A DNA stretch of 64,000 nt from Sphingomonas aliaeris (GTDB lineage: Bacteria; Pseudomonadota; Alphaproteobacteria; Sphingomonadales; Sphingomonadaceae): the NCBI RefSeq assembly GCF_016743815.1, contig NZ_CP061035.1, forward strand, positions 436,501 to 500,500, given 5' to 3'. Numbering within the stretch: position 1 is the stretch's first letter; the number at the start of each line of letters is the position of its first letter. Positions 9,609-17,171 of the stretch are shown here, piece after piece. The notes beneath the pieces are model-generated. The model did not search any database. It was not told where the DNA came from and was given only the letters and a program-made list of their open reading frames with translations. The translations under genes were made by a program, and so were the position numbers.

Positions 9609-10451
9609 TCAGATAAGACCTGGCGACGTCATCGTCGTGATGCCGCGGGCGAGTTGCTCCGAGACGTCGGACGCGACCTCGCGAAGGATCGGGGTGACGT
9701 GGAGCAGGAACTGCGCCTCGTCCGGCTTCGGGAAATAGGTCACGCTCAGCGCACCGAGGACTTCGCTGCCCGGGCCGATTATCGGCGCCGCGACAGCATG
9801 AACGTTGCCGCTCCATTCTCCGCGATCGAAGCTTATCCCCGTGGCGCGAATGGTTGCCAGTTCGGCCTCCAGATCAGCCCGTTCCACGATCGTCGTGTCA
9901 GTGTGCCGTGCGAGAGGGTTGTTAAACACTGCTTTGCGTTCAGCAGCCGGGGCATGGGCAAGCAACAGCTTCGATGCGGCCCCCGCATGAAGATCGAACG
10001 TACTGCCTAGGCGTGACGTCGGGGCGAACGGATCCGAACCGATCTCCAGCGCCACCACTTTGGCAAGGGACTGATCCAGAATAGTAAATTTGCTCGTCGC
10101 ACGTGTTCGGTCCGAAAGAATTTTCAACGCGGGGCGGACGGTCGCGAGCATATCCTCAAGCGTCAGATTGATTGTTACCGACGCAGCCAACCCTTTCAGC
10201 CGAAGCCCGAGCCGATATCCGCCATCAGAGGTGCGATAAACGAGTCCGTGATGAACCAGGGTGTTCAATATGCGGTATACGGTAGAGCGAGATAGTCTAG
10301 TTTCCGCCACGATATGAGCGATGCGCGGCTCCTGATCCGGCCCTTGCTCGAGTAACGTGAAAATCTCCATCATCTTATCTATTATTGGCACGCGGTAAAT
10401 ATGCGCCGCCGTCAGTTCGGCATCGAAGCCATCATCTTGTCCAGTTGCCAT
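9609..10451 (-). CDS. IclR-family transcriptional regulator
   Basis: This 280-residue protein has an N-terminal winged helix-turn-helix (about residues 24-85, with SRSTVYRILNTL as the recognition helix) followed by the IclR effector-binding domain (FDLHAGAASKLLLA, FDRGEWSGNVHAVAAPI, LGALSVTYF). IclR proteins commonly control sugar-acid and aromatic catabolism. It is convergent with the SGNH gene, 15 bases away, and likely regulates the divergent promoters at 6.2-6.55 kb. IS copy 1 ends about 50 bases upstream of its start and may have replaced part of its own promoter. Confidence 0.9.
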   Translation of the reverse strand: MATGQDDGFDAELTAAHIYRVPIIDKMMEIFTLLEQGPDQEPRIAHIVAETRLSRSTVYRILNTLVHHGLVYRTSDGGYRLGLRLKGLAASVTINLTLEDMLATVRPALKILSDRTRATSKFTILDQSLAKVVALEIGSDPFAPTSRLGSTFDLHAGAASKLLLAHAPAAERKAVFNNPLARHTDTTIVERADLEAELATIRATGISFDRGEWSGNVHAVAAPIIGPGSEVLGALSVTYFPKPDEAQFLLHVTPILREVASDVSEQLARGITTMTSPGLI

Positions 10452-10503
10452 TTGAACGGTATAGCCTGCTCTGAACCGATTTCAACAAGTCAGACCGGCG
10501 GGA

Positions 10504-11337
10504 GCTGTCAGACTAACATGGCATACCATGTGGTCGGGTGATAGCTGGCTGCATGAGCCGTAAATCTCGAGCGCTGCCCGCTAGCCCGTTCCGCCGCTTC
10601 AACTCGTCGCCCGAGGTCATCCGCCTCGTTGTCATGATGTACATCCGTTTTCCGCTTTCGCTGCGGAACGTGGAAGACCTGCTGTTCGAGCGAGGCATCG
10701 ACATCTGTCATGAAACCGTAAGGCCGTGGTGGAACAGGTTTGGCCCGATGTTTGCCGGCGAAATCCGCCGGCAGCGAGTTTCGCGTATGCGCGGGCTCCG
10801 CCACTGGCGGTGGCATCTCGATGAGATGTATGTGAAGCTGAATGGCGAGATGGTATACCTCTGGCGGGCCGTCGATCACGAAGGCGAGATCTCTGGAGAG
10901 CTACATCACCAGGACACGCGACAAGGATGCAGCGCTTCGCTTTATGAAGAAGGCGCTGAAGCGTCACGGCACACCGGAAACCATCACCACCGACGGGTTG
11001 CGCTCCTATCGCGCAGCAATGAAGGAGCTCGGCAACGCCGAGAAGCAGGAGGTCGGACGCTGGGCAAACAACCGGGTCGAGAACAGCCATCTGCCGTTCC
11101 GACGACGTGAGCGGGCGATGCTCAGATTTAGGCAGATGAAGACGCTGCAAAAGTTCGCCAGCGTGCATGCCAACGTTCACAACCACTTCAATCTCGAACG
11201 CCATCTCGTTGACCGCCAGACATACAAGGAACGCCGCTCAGCCGCGCTTGCTGAGTGGAGCATCGTCGCAAGCTAGGCAGTCTCGCTCAAAAACCGAACT
11301 GCATCGTGTGGAGAGCGGTTCGCATTAGACTGACAGC
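10504..11337 (+). mobile_element. IS6-family insertion sequence, copy 1 (defective)
   Basis: The element is about 834 bp. Its left end reads GCTGTCAGACTAAC and its right end, reversed, reads GCTGTCAGTCTAAT, so the inverted repeats are about 14 bp with one or two mismatches. Flanking bases GGA/GGT may extend them. I see no 8-bp target duplication. With copy 4 it forms one subtype (transposase N-terminus MSRKSRALPASPF or MNRKSRALPASPF); copies 2 and 3 form the other. Confidence 0.85.
10553..11276 (+). pseudogene. IS6-family transposase, frameshifted
   Basis: The transposase reads intact up to DHEGEI. It then shifts frame near 10889-10892, where the copy has one extra base compared with copy 2 in the stretch that encodes ILESYITRT. 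The remaining part, with TTDGLRSY and the conserved RVENSH, continues in the next frame to a normal end. A single functional polypeptide is not expected unless frameshifting occurs. The DDE catalytic residues are all still encoded, split across the two frames. Confidence 0.85.
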
Positions 11338-11636
11338 ACCGCCACCTAGTCCTTAGGGACCATCCCTTGCGTAGGTAGTCCGCCTTTTATGGCGCAAAAC
11401 TGCGCCCCTTTCCCACGCATCCCGTACGACGGAGAGATTTCTCCGAGCGTTATTGCGGCCATTTGCCCGCACTTTCTCTGCCACTGTGTGGCGCAGTACC
11501 GTTTCGCATTTCCCCAACAATCTAACCGCTCCTTCCCTGCCAAGCGTCGTTTGACAGCCTAAACCACCGGGAACACGTCCGAACTCCCGGCCGTATTGCA
11601 AATAAATCCTTTTTTATCGGCGTATTAGGATCGATC

Positions 11637-11681
11637 TTCCCTGCCGGCCCGGCAGGGAAGCGGCAGGCAACCGGCAGGGAA
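11637..11681. repeat. 11-bp repeat array: one inverted and three tandem units
   Basis: TTCCCTGCCGG (11637-11647) is followed after one base by three head-to-tail 11-mers on the opposite strand sense: CCGGCAGGGAA (11649), GCGGCAGGCAA (11660) and CCGGCAGGGAA (11671). The first two units form a perfect inverted repeat. An 11-bp period is about one helical turn, so a protein would bind on one face of the DNA. This suggests an operator or partition-like or iteron-like site. Confidence 0.8.
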
Positions 11682-11736
11682 TACAAGAAGACATAGTTAT
11701 ATTTGAATGTATTGCCGTTAATGGTGCAATCAGACT

Positions 11737-11771
11737 TTGACAATTAAAGTAGACGTTGACAACGAAAGTAG
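11737..11771 (+). repeat. Two 16-bp direct repeats containing TTGACA
   Basis: TTGACAATTAAAGTAG (11737-11752) and TTGACAACGAAAGTAG (11756-11771) repeat with a 19-base period. Both contain a TTGACA that could serve as a -35 element. I do not see a good -10 at the expected distance, so a binding site is as likely as a promoter. It lies about 150 bases before the ParB-methyltransferase gene. Confidence 0.6.
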
Positions 11772-11921
11772 GCTGTATCAGTTTTTTGGTAGCATCACGT
11801 GCAATCCTATTGATGCAGAACGGAATCTGCAGTATCGTTTCAAAGTCGAGAGGAAGTTAGAAAGATCTACTTTTAGTGGATCCCGCCTCTCGGCAACCTA
11901 GCTTCCTCTCCGGCAGTCATA

Positions 11922-13373
11922 GTGCAGCTGATGCACATGCGCGGAGAACGGACAGTGGTAGTGCAATCTGAGAGTGCGAACGTCGGACAGGCGTCGGCCG
12001 ATATCCAGCAACTTCAACATAATCTGCGTATCGGGATCGTCTACCGACCGGTGGACGAGATCTGCGGATACGGGCGCAAATTGCGTAAGCGGTCCAGACG
12101 GTGGAGATCGACGATGCAGGCGTCGATCAAGCGCTACGGACTCATCCTTCCGATCCTGATCGATCAGGACGGCGTGATAATTGGCGGCGAGGGCGTTTTC
12201 GAAGTCGCGAAGGAGTGTGGCTTTGCCGAGGTGCCGACAGTCCGGGTTGACCATCTTGACGAGGTAAATACCCGGCTGTTGCGGCTCGCGCTTAACAGGA
12301 TCGCCGAAGAGAGTAGTTGGGATACCGTCGAACTTGCCGATGAATGGGGCGAGTTGCAGCCCATCACGATGGATCTTGATTACGAAGTATCGGGGTTCAC
12401 GACGCCAGAGATCGACAGCTTGCTGCATCAGTCGCCGACAAAGGACCAAGATGATGCGGACGATCAACAGACGGAGATCGGCGCCCCCGGCAGCGAGGTG
12501 ACGCGCGTCGGCGATCTCTGGGAACTTGGCGATCACCGCGTCCTGTGCGGTTCATCACTGGAGATGGAAAACTTACAGGGTCTGATGGGCACCGACTTGG
12601 CACGCATGGTGCTCACCGACCACCCATACAACGTGAAGATACAGGGTAATGTTGGAGGGCTGGGCAAGCATAAGCACCGCGAGTTTGTTCAGGCGAGCGG
12701 GGAGATGAGCGAAGCAGAGTTCACGGAGTTCCTGAAGACCAGCATCGCCACTCTCGCTGCCTTCTGTCGAGATGGCGCGCTGCTCTACATGTTCATGGAT
12801 TGGCGACACATGCACGAGATCCTGTCCGGTATTCGAGCCGCCGACCTGAAGATGATCAACATGGCTGTGTGGGCCAAGACGTCGCCGGCCCTCGGCGCCT
12901 TCTATCGCTCTCAACATGAGCTATGCTTTATCGCCAAGAAGGGGAACGGAAAGCACCGGAATAACATCGATCTTGGCCGATGGGGGCGAACTCGATCGAA
13001 CGTCTGGACGTATGCCGGCGTCAATAGCTTTGGTGCGGGTCGCGACGAGCAGCTTGCAATGCACTCCACCTGTAAAAACGTCTCGATGCTTGTGGATGCG
13101 ATCCGCGATGTCTCGGACCGAGGAGAGATTATTCTCGACGGCTTCCTTGGTAGCGGATCGACCTTGATCGCGGCCGAACGTACCGGCCGGATCTGCCGCG
13201 GCCTCGAACTCGACCCGCTCTATGTCGACACGATCGTGCGCCGCTGGGAACGAGTAACCGGCGGCATCGCCGTGTTGCAGGGTACGAAAGAGACGATGGA
13301 GCAGGTCGCCGAGCGCCGGTCTGCCGAGAGCTTCGTCGTCTCACCGCGAGCCCGCACGCGCGTCGCCGCCTGA
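11922..13373 (+). CDS. ParB-like N-terminal domain fused to a DNA methyltransferase
   Basis: This 483-residue fusion has a ParB/sulfiredoxin-like domain at about 38-135 (YRPVDEI, MQASIKRYGLILPILID, VIIGGEG). From about 190 follows a beta-class amino-methyltransferase (VTRVGDLWELGDHRVLCG, then motif IV, then the AdoMet motif LDGFLGSGS near 407 and GLELDPLYVD). This order is typical of phage- and island-borne N6-adenine or N4-cytosine methylases. Motif IV is usually DPPY; here residues 233-236 read D-H-P-Y, which may impair catalysis. The GTG at 11922 or ATG at 11931 could be the start; neither has a clear ribosome site. It heads a three-gene plus-strand unit with the DUF5681 and terminase genes. 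Confidence 0.88.
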   Translation: MQLMHMRGERTVVVQSESANVGQASADIQQLQHNLRIGIVYRPVDEICGYGRKLRKRSRRWRSTMQASIKRYGLILPILIDQDGVIIGGEGVFEVAKECGFAEVPTVRVDHLDEVNTRLLRLALNRIAEESSWDTVELADEWGELQPITMDLDYEVSGFTTPEIDSLLHQSPTKDQDDADDQQTEIGAPGSEVTRVGDLWELGDHRVLCGSSLEMENLQGLMGTDLARMVLTDHPYNVKIQGNVGGLGKHKHREFVQASGEMSEAEFTEFLKTSIATLAAFCRDGALLYMFMDWRHMHEILSGIRAADLKMINMAVWAKTSPALGAFYRSQHELCFIAKKGNGKHRNNIDLGRWGRTRSNVWTYAGVNSFGAGRDEQLAMHSTCKNVSMLVDAIRDVSDRGEIILDGFLGSGSTLIAAERTGRICRGLELDPLYVDTIVRRWERVTGGIAVLQGTKETMEQVAERRSAESFVVSPRARTRVAA

Positions 13374-13409
13374 TCGACCAGTCTTGTTATTCGACTCAAA
13401 GGGACCGTC

Positions 13410-13997
13410 ATGCCGTTTCTCCCTACCAAATCCCCCAGTGATGCATCCGCTACAGGCACTTCACCTCGCGCGCCGGCGCGCGTTATTCCAACGTCAGGTG
13501 CAATAACGCCGCCCCCTGCCGAAAGCCCGGCGAGCGGTAAGCGGCCTTGTCACAAGTCCGATCTCGCCAGCTCGAACCGGGACGAAAACGGCGATTACAT
13601 CGTTGGTAAGTCTCGCCCACCGAAGGCCACCCAGTGGGTCAAGGGTCAGTCGGGAAATCCCCGCGGCCCCGTCAAGCAAGAGCCGTTAAGTGCGCAGGCA
13701 CAGCTCGAGCAAACCATGCTTGCGCCGTTCACCGCGACCGTCAACGGTGAGGCAGTCCCGCTGACGATGGATAAGTTTGCGGTTCAGATGCTTAAAAGCT
13801 CGGCCGCCAAAGGATCGGTCAAGGCAGCTCAGCTCCTGTTGGATTTCTATGTGAAGCTCGTTCGGCAGGTGGCTGACCGCGAGCCCGGGCCGGAGGTCGA
13901 AGTTTGGGAACGCGAGGCTATCGACAGCCTGCTCGCTGAACTGAACCTGCCTGAACGCCCCGTCGTACGTCAGACAAACCGAACGGGTACGACGTGA
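13410..13997 (+). CDS. DUF5681 domain protein
   Basis: This 195-residue protein has a low-complexity Pro/Ser/Ala N-terminus. The DUF5681 signature follows at about residues 65-90 (YIVGKSRPP, TQWVKGQSGNPRGP), then a helical region. Such proteins are routinely encoded just before a large-terminase-like gene in alphaproteobacterial islands and may act as its DNA-binding small partner, though that role is not established. AGGGA lies seven bases before the ATG. Its stop overlaps the GTG start of the terminase gene as GTGA, which indicates coupled translation. Confidence 0.8.
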   Translation: MPFLPTKSPSDASATGTSPRAPARVIPTSGAITPPPAESPASGKRPCHKSDLASSNRDENGDYIVGKSRPPKATQWVKGQSGNPRGPVKQEPLSAQAQLEQTMLAPFTATVNGEAVPLTMDKFAVQMLKSSAAKGSVKAAQLLLDFYVKLVRQVADREPGPEVEVWEREAIDSLLAELNLPERPVVRQTNRTGTT

Positions 13998-15502
13998 AAC
14001 CGCTCGCCCACTTGTCGCCGCTGGCGCGGCGCAAATTCGCCGAAGAGGTCAAGCGTCGCTCGCTTGGTCACTTCCACGCCGAGGCCTTCCGGATGCTACA
14101 CGGCGGAGAGGATATCACTCCAGGCGATCACATCGATGCCATGGTGCATTGTCTGGAACAGCTTGCCTCCGGCGAGATCAGGAAGCTCATCATCACGCTG
14201 CCGCCGCGACATGGCAAATCTGAGCTCGTGTCCGGGGCGTTCCCGGCGTGGGTGCTTGGAAACGACCCGAACTCCAAGCTGACCATCGTGAGTTATGGCT
14301 CAGATTTGTCGAACAGCCTTTTCAACAATGTGCGGACCATCGTCAAAGACGACCGGTACCGGCAGCTCTTCCCACGTGTTTCAATCCGTAAGGGCCAGGA
14401 CCGCTCCGACCATTTCGTCACGGCAGGCGGCGGCGAGGTTCGGGCGACATCCAAAGCGGGTGCCATGACCGGCTTGGGAACTCATTTTCTTATCGTCGAC
14501 GACTTCCACAAGGCTAATGAAAGCATGTCAGCGGTCGAACGGGATAATGCGATTGAAACGTTCCGCACGACCTTCTTCAACCGCTTCGATAATCTGAACG
14601 ACAGCCGCATCGTTATCGTTATGCAGCGGATACACGATAATGATCTGGTCGGATGGGCACTTCGCACACCGGGCTGGCATCATCTTAATCTACCTGCGTA
14701 TGCGGTCGAAGACGAAGCCATTCCAATCCCGCGTGGCCGGGTCTGGCAACGTCGTAAGGGCGACGTGCTTGCGCCCTTTCTCATCTCTGGAGACGAGCTG
14801 GAGCGCAAGCGCGCCGAGATGGGTGAACGCGCATTCGGGGCGCAGTTTCAGCAAGATCCGACGATCGCTGAAGGCGCGCTGATCGATTGGAACTGGTTCG
14901 GCCAATATGGTGAGCGTCCTCAACGCAGCTTTTTTCACAAGATCGTACAAAGCTGGGATCCGGCGACCAGTGACCGGATCACTTCAGATTATTCTGCAGG
15001 GATGACCTGGGGCTACCGCGACGGCGAGTGGTATCTGCTCGATATCATACGCGCACAGATGCCGTTCAATGAACTCACGGACCGGGTCATCGCATGGCAT
15101 AGGCAGTGGAAGGCGGACGCTCTTGTGATTGAGGGCGCTTCGATCGGGATCTCGCTGTACCAGATGGCCAAAAGGCGCAGCTGCCGGGCATTATCAGGGC
15201 GCCTGCCCCTAAGGGGGAGCAAGGAGGACCGACTGGCCAAGGCGACGGTCAAGCTTCAGTCGGGAGATTTTCTGCTGCCTGAGACTGCCCCCTGGCTCGA
15301 CGCGCTCCGCAAGGAGCTTCTTGGTTTTCCCGACGCGACCAATGACGACCAGGTCGATGCGCTGAGCCAGTTTGTCGATTTTGCTTTCTATGCCGAAGAT
15401 TGGGTAAAGGCAGAACGGGATAGCTCCGGCAGGCGGATGAACGTCACTCGCAGGGCCAAGCGACCACGTTCCTATCACGGTGACGGTTCTTTCTCCGGAT
15501 GA
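13994..15502 (+). CDS. Phage terminase large-subunit-like ATPase/nuclease
   Basis: This 502-residue protein has a Walker A-like LPPRHGKSE (about 69-77), Walker B FLIVDD (about 165-170) and a downstream RIVIVMQRIHDNDLVG segment. The C-terminal RNase H-like nuclease has a first acidic residue in SWDPATS and a last pair in NDDQVDALSQ. Large terminases package DNA into phage heads, but no portal, capsid or tail gene is nearby. Between 15170 and 15217 an A-run appears one base short and a G-run one base long. The peptide there reads RRSCRALSG..., where the neighbouring frame gives a family-like KAQLPGIIRAPAPK. The two shifts compensate, so the frame is restored. Confidence 0.88.
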   Translation: MKPLAHLSPLARRKFAEEVKRRSLGHFHAEAFRMLHGGEDITPGDHIDAMVHCLEQLASGEIRKLIITLPPRHGKSELVSGAFPAWVLGNDPNSKLTIVSYGSDLSNSLFNNVRTIVKDDRYRQLFPRVSIRKGQDRSDHFVTAGGGEVRATSKAGAMTGLGTHFLIVDDFHKANESMSAVERDNAIETFRTTFFNRFDNLNDSRIVIVMQRIHDNDLVGWALRTPGWHHLNLPAYAVEDEAIPIPRGRVWQRRKGDVLAPFLISGDELERKRAEMGERAFGAQFQQDPTIAEGALIDWNWFGQYGERPQRSFFHKIVQSWDPATSDRITSDYSAGMTWGYRDGEWYLLDIIRAQMPFNELTDRVIAWHRQWKADALVIEGASIGISLYQMAKRRSCRALSGRLPLRGSKEDRLAKATVKLQSGDFLLPETAPWLDALRKELLGFPDATNDDQVDALSQFVDFAFYAEDWVKAERDSSGRRMNVTRRAKRPRSYHGDGSFSG

Positions 15503-15535
15503 TCGGCGTCGCGCAATGATTAGGCCGTTCCGGTT

Positions 15536-17125
15536 TCAGCGATCCGGCAATCCCTGAGAGGGAAGCACCTGCGAGGCTGGCCCCTGCAGACGTTCGAGCG
15601 CGATGACCATCGCAAGGGTGTCGAGCCTGCAATAGTCGAGCAGACCGCGCCGTATCTCCTGCCGCCGGTCAAGAGAGGTTTTCCCATCGATCGCTTCGAG
15701 ATAGCTCTCCTGAGCCTCAACGCCGGATTGAGCACCGGTAAGTGATCCATAGTCGAGTTCCGGGGCTAGTGTGGGAAGCACGGCTTTAATCGACCAGCTG
15801 CCTCGCATGTCGCGGTGATAATAGTGTCTTCGCGCAACCGGCAACAGATCGACAAGCCGGTCCGCGAGCGAGCGAAGCACGCTTTCATAGAGCGGGGAAA
15901 CGGCTGCAAGCTTTAGCAGGCAGGTTCGTTCGAAGCTTGCGTTCCAGGCGACCACCGCACCTGCCGTTGGCAAGGTCGCCAGCGCTTCGGCACAGGCATG
16001 CCTTGGATCGTCGCCGTCAATCGACAGGAACTTGCGATGCTCCAGCTCGCCATCGCCCCGGTCGATGTGAGCGGAAAACTGGAATGGAACCTGCTGGTAC
16101 GGGCTCGTGCCAAGCCATCGGGGAATGGCCGGTGCGATTGTCTCGAAATCCAGAAACGTTCTCGGGTACGACCAGCAGTCGGTATCACGACGCACGCCTT
16201 CGGCATCGTGGTAAGCGTCGCCACTAAAGGTTGCCGCGCGAACCCGTTCGAGGAGCGGATGGGCGGTCCGTTCAGCATCGACGAGAAGCAGATCATCGAC
16301 GCCCTCGCTTATCATCGTGCGGGCGAGCGCTTTACCTCCGACCCCGGGCAAAAGGCTAACTGGCCACGTCGGTGATTGCGGTAGGTCGCGGCGACAATAC
16401 GTCTCGAATGAACACTGAAACGGATCGCTGCAGTGCGCGCCAACGGAGAGCGCGGGCTCGGGTCCATCCAGGGTTGCATTCGCCGCGGCGACAACGTCGG
16501 CGCGGCTAGCGAGGATCTCGGCGACCTCGTCCCCGGCCTGCTCGTCGGTAAATAGCCCGTGGTAATTACCCGCTTCAGTCAAAACAAAGCTCGTATCGAT
16601 CACCCGTATCGAAGCTTTTGTCACCGGGACGCCGCACCCACGCATGACCCAAAGTTGCGTTGCTAAATCAGCACAATGGTAAGGCTTTACCCTCGTCGTG
16701 CTTTTGACCTCGACCACGTGCCATCCCGCGCCATCTGGAATAAGCAGGTCGACGCGAACGACGACACCTTCGTGGATGAACGTTGCCTCGAACAGCGGCC
16801 GGCGTTCGTTTGCAAGGAGCGCCTTGCAAGTTGCCTCCGCAGCGAACGTCATCCCATTTGCGCCGTCGATCATGATCCCGTCTGGCAGAAGCGTGCACGC
16901 GATATCGCCGACGTCATGCCCGATGCGAAACGCCAGTTTGGTACCATTGCTTTCCTGTGCGGCGTCTGGCTTGTTAACTGATAGCCACAGCCGCTTCGCG
17001 CATTGTTCGAAGATCGCGAGGCGAGACTTTGACAGGCCTGATCGCCAAGGCGTTCCCGCTGCTCGCGGAGTCTGAGTTCCAGCTACCATGCGGTAGTAGC
17101 CTGCCAGTGCACACCTTCGCCGCAT
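15536..17125 (-). CDS. DUF2779 protein: Cas4-like nuclease plus DEDD exonuclease
   Basis: The protein is up to 529 residues. The N-terminal part begins SKSRLAIFEQCAKRLWL and carries a PD-(D/E)XK-type core with VRVDLLIP and VVEVKSTT (about 125-145), plus Cys-containing segments (CSDPFQCSFETYCRR, about 239-253) like the iron-sulfur ligands of Cas4/AddB-type nucleases. The C-terminal part has FLDFETI (about 322-328), WNASFE (about 394-399) and a late DYCRLDTLAM, matching a DEDD 3'-5' exonuclease. These are the two halves of DUF2779 proteins. The start is uncertain (17125 or 17089). It is convergent with the terminase gene, 33 bases apart. A DNA-processing or defence role is inferred. Confidence 0.82.
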   Translation of the reverse strand: MRRRCALAGYYRMVAGTQTPRAAGTPWRSGLSKSRLAIFEQCAKRLWLSVNKPDAAQESNGTKLAFRIGHDVGDIACTLLPDGIMIDGANGMTFAAEATCKALLANERRPLFEATFIHEGVVVRVDLLIPDGAGWHVVEVKSTTRVKPYHCADLATQLWVMRGCGVPVTKASIRVIDTSFVLTEAGNYHGLFTDEQAGDEVAEILASRADVVAAANATLDGPEPALSVGAHCSDPFQCSFETYCRRDLPQSPTWPVSLLPGVGGKALARTMISEGVDDLLLVDAERTAHPLLERVRAATFSGDAYHDAEGVRRDTDCWSYPRTFLDFETIAPAIPRWLGTSPYQQVPFQFSAHIDRGDGELEHRKFLSIDGDDPRHACAEALATLPTAGAVVAWNASFERTCLLKLAAVSPLYESVLRSLADRLVDLLPVARRHYYHRDMRGSWSIKAVLPTLAPELDYGSLTGAQSGVEAQESYLEAIDGKTSLDRRQEIRRGLLDYCRLDTLAMVIALERLQGPASQVLPSQGLPDR

Positions 17126-17171
17126 TGGTCGGGGGTGCGATAGCTGCTCCGGTTTTGTTGGGCCGGCTGGC

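Larger units (their letters stand above)
11341..11921. other. Gene-free stretch upstream of the methyltransferase island
   Basis: No convincing gene lies in these 580 bases; the short open frames have no recognisable product. It holds two repeat structures listed separately (11637-11681 and 11737-11771), a small hairpin near 11430 (CGGAGA against TCTCCG) and a lone related half-site, TTCCCTGCCA, at 11533-11542. It probably carries the promoter and operators of the island that follows. Confidence 0.6.

Noticed and set aside
10889..10895. Programmed frameshift in the IS6 transposase.
   Set aside because: Copy 2 encodes the same protein without a shift, so the extra base in copy 1 is a mutation.
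11922..15502. Complete prophage.
   Set aside because: Only a terminase-like gene is present; no portal, head, tail or lysis genes are visible in the window.
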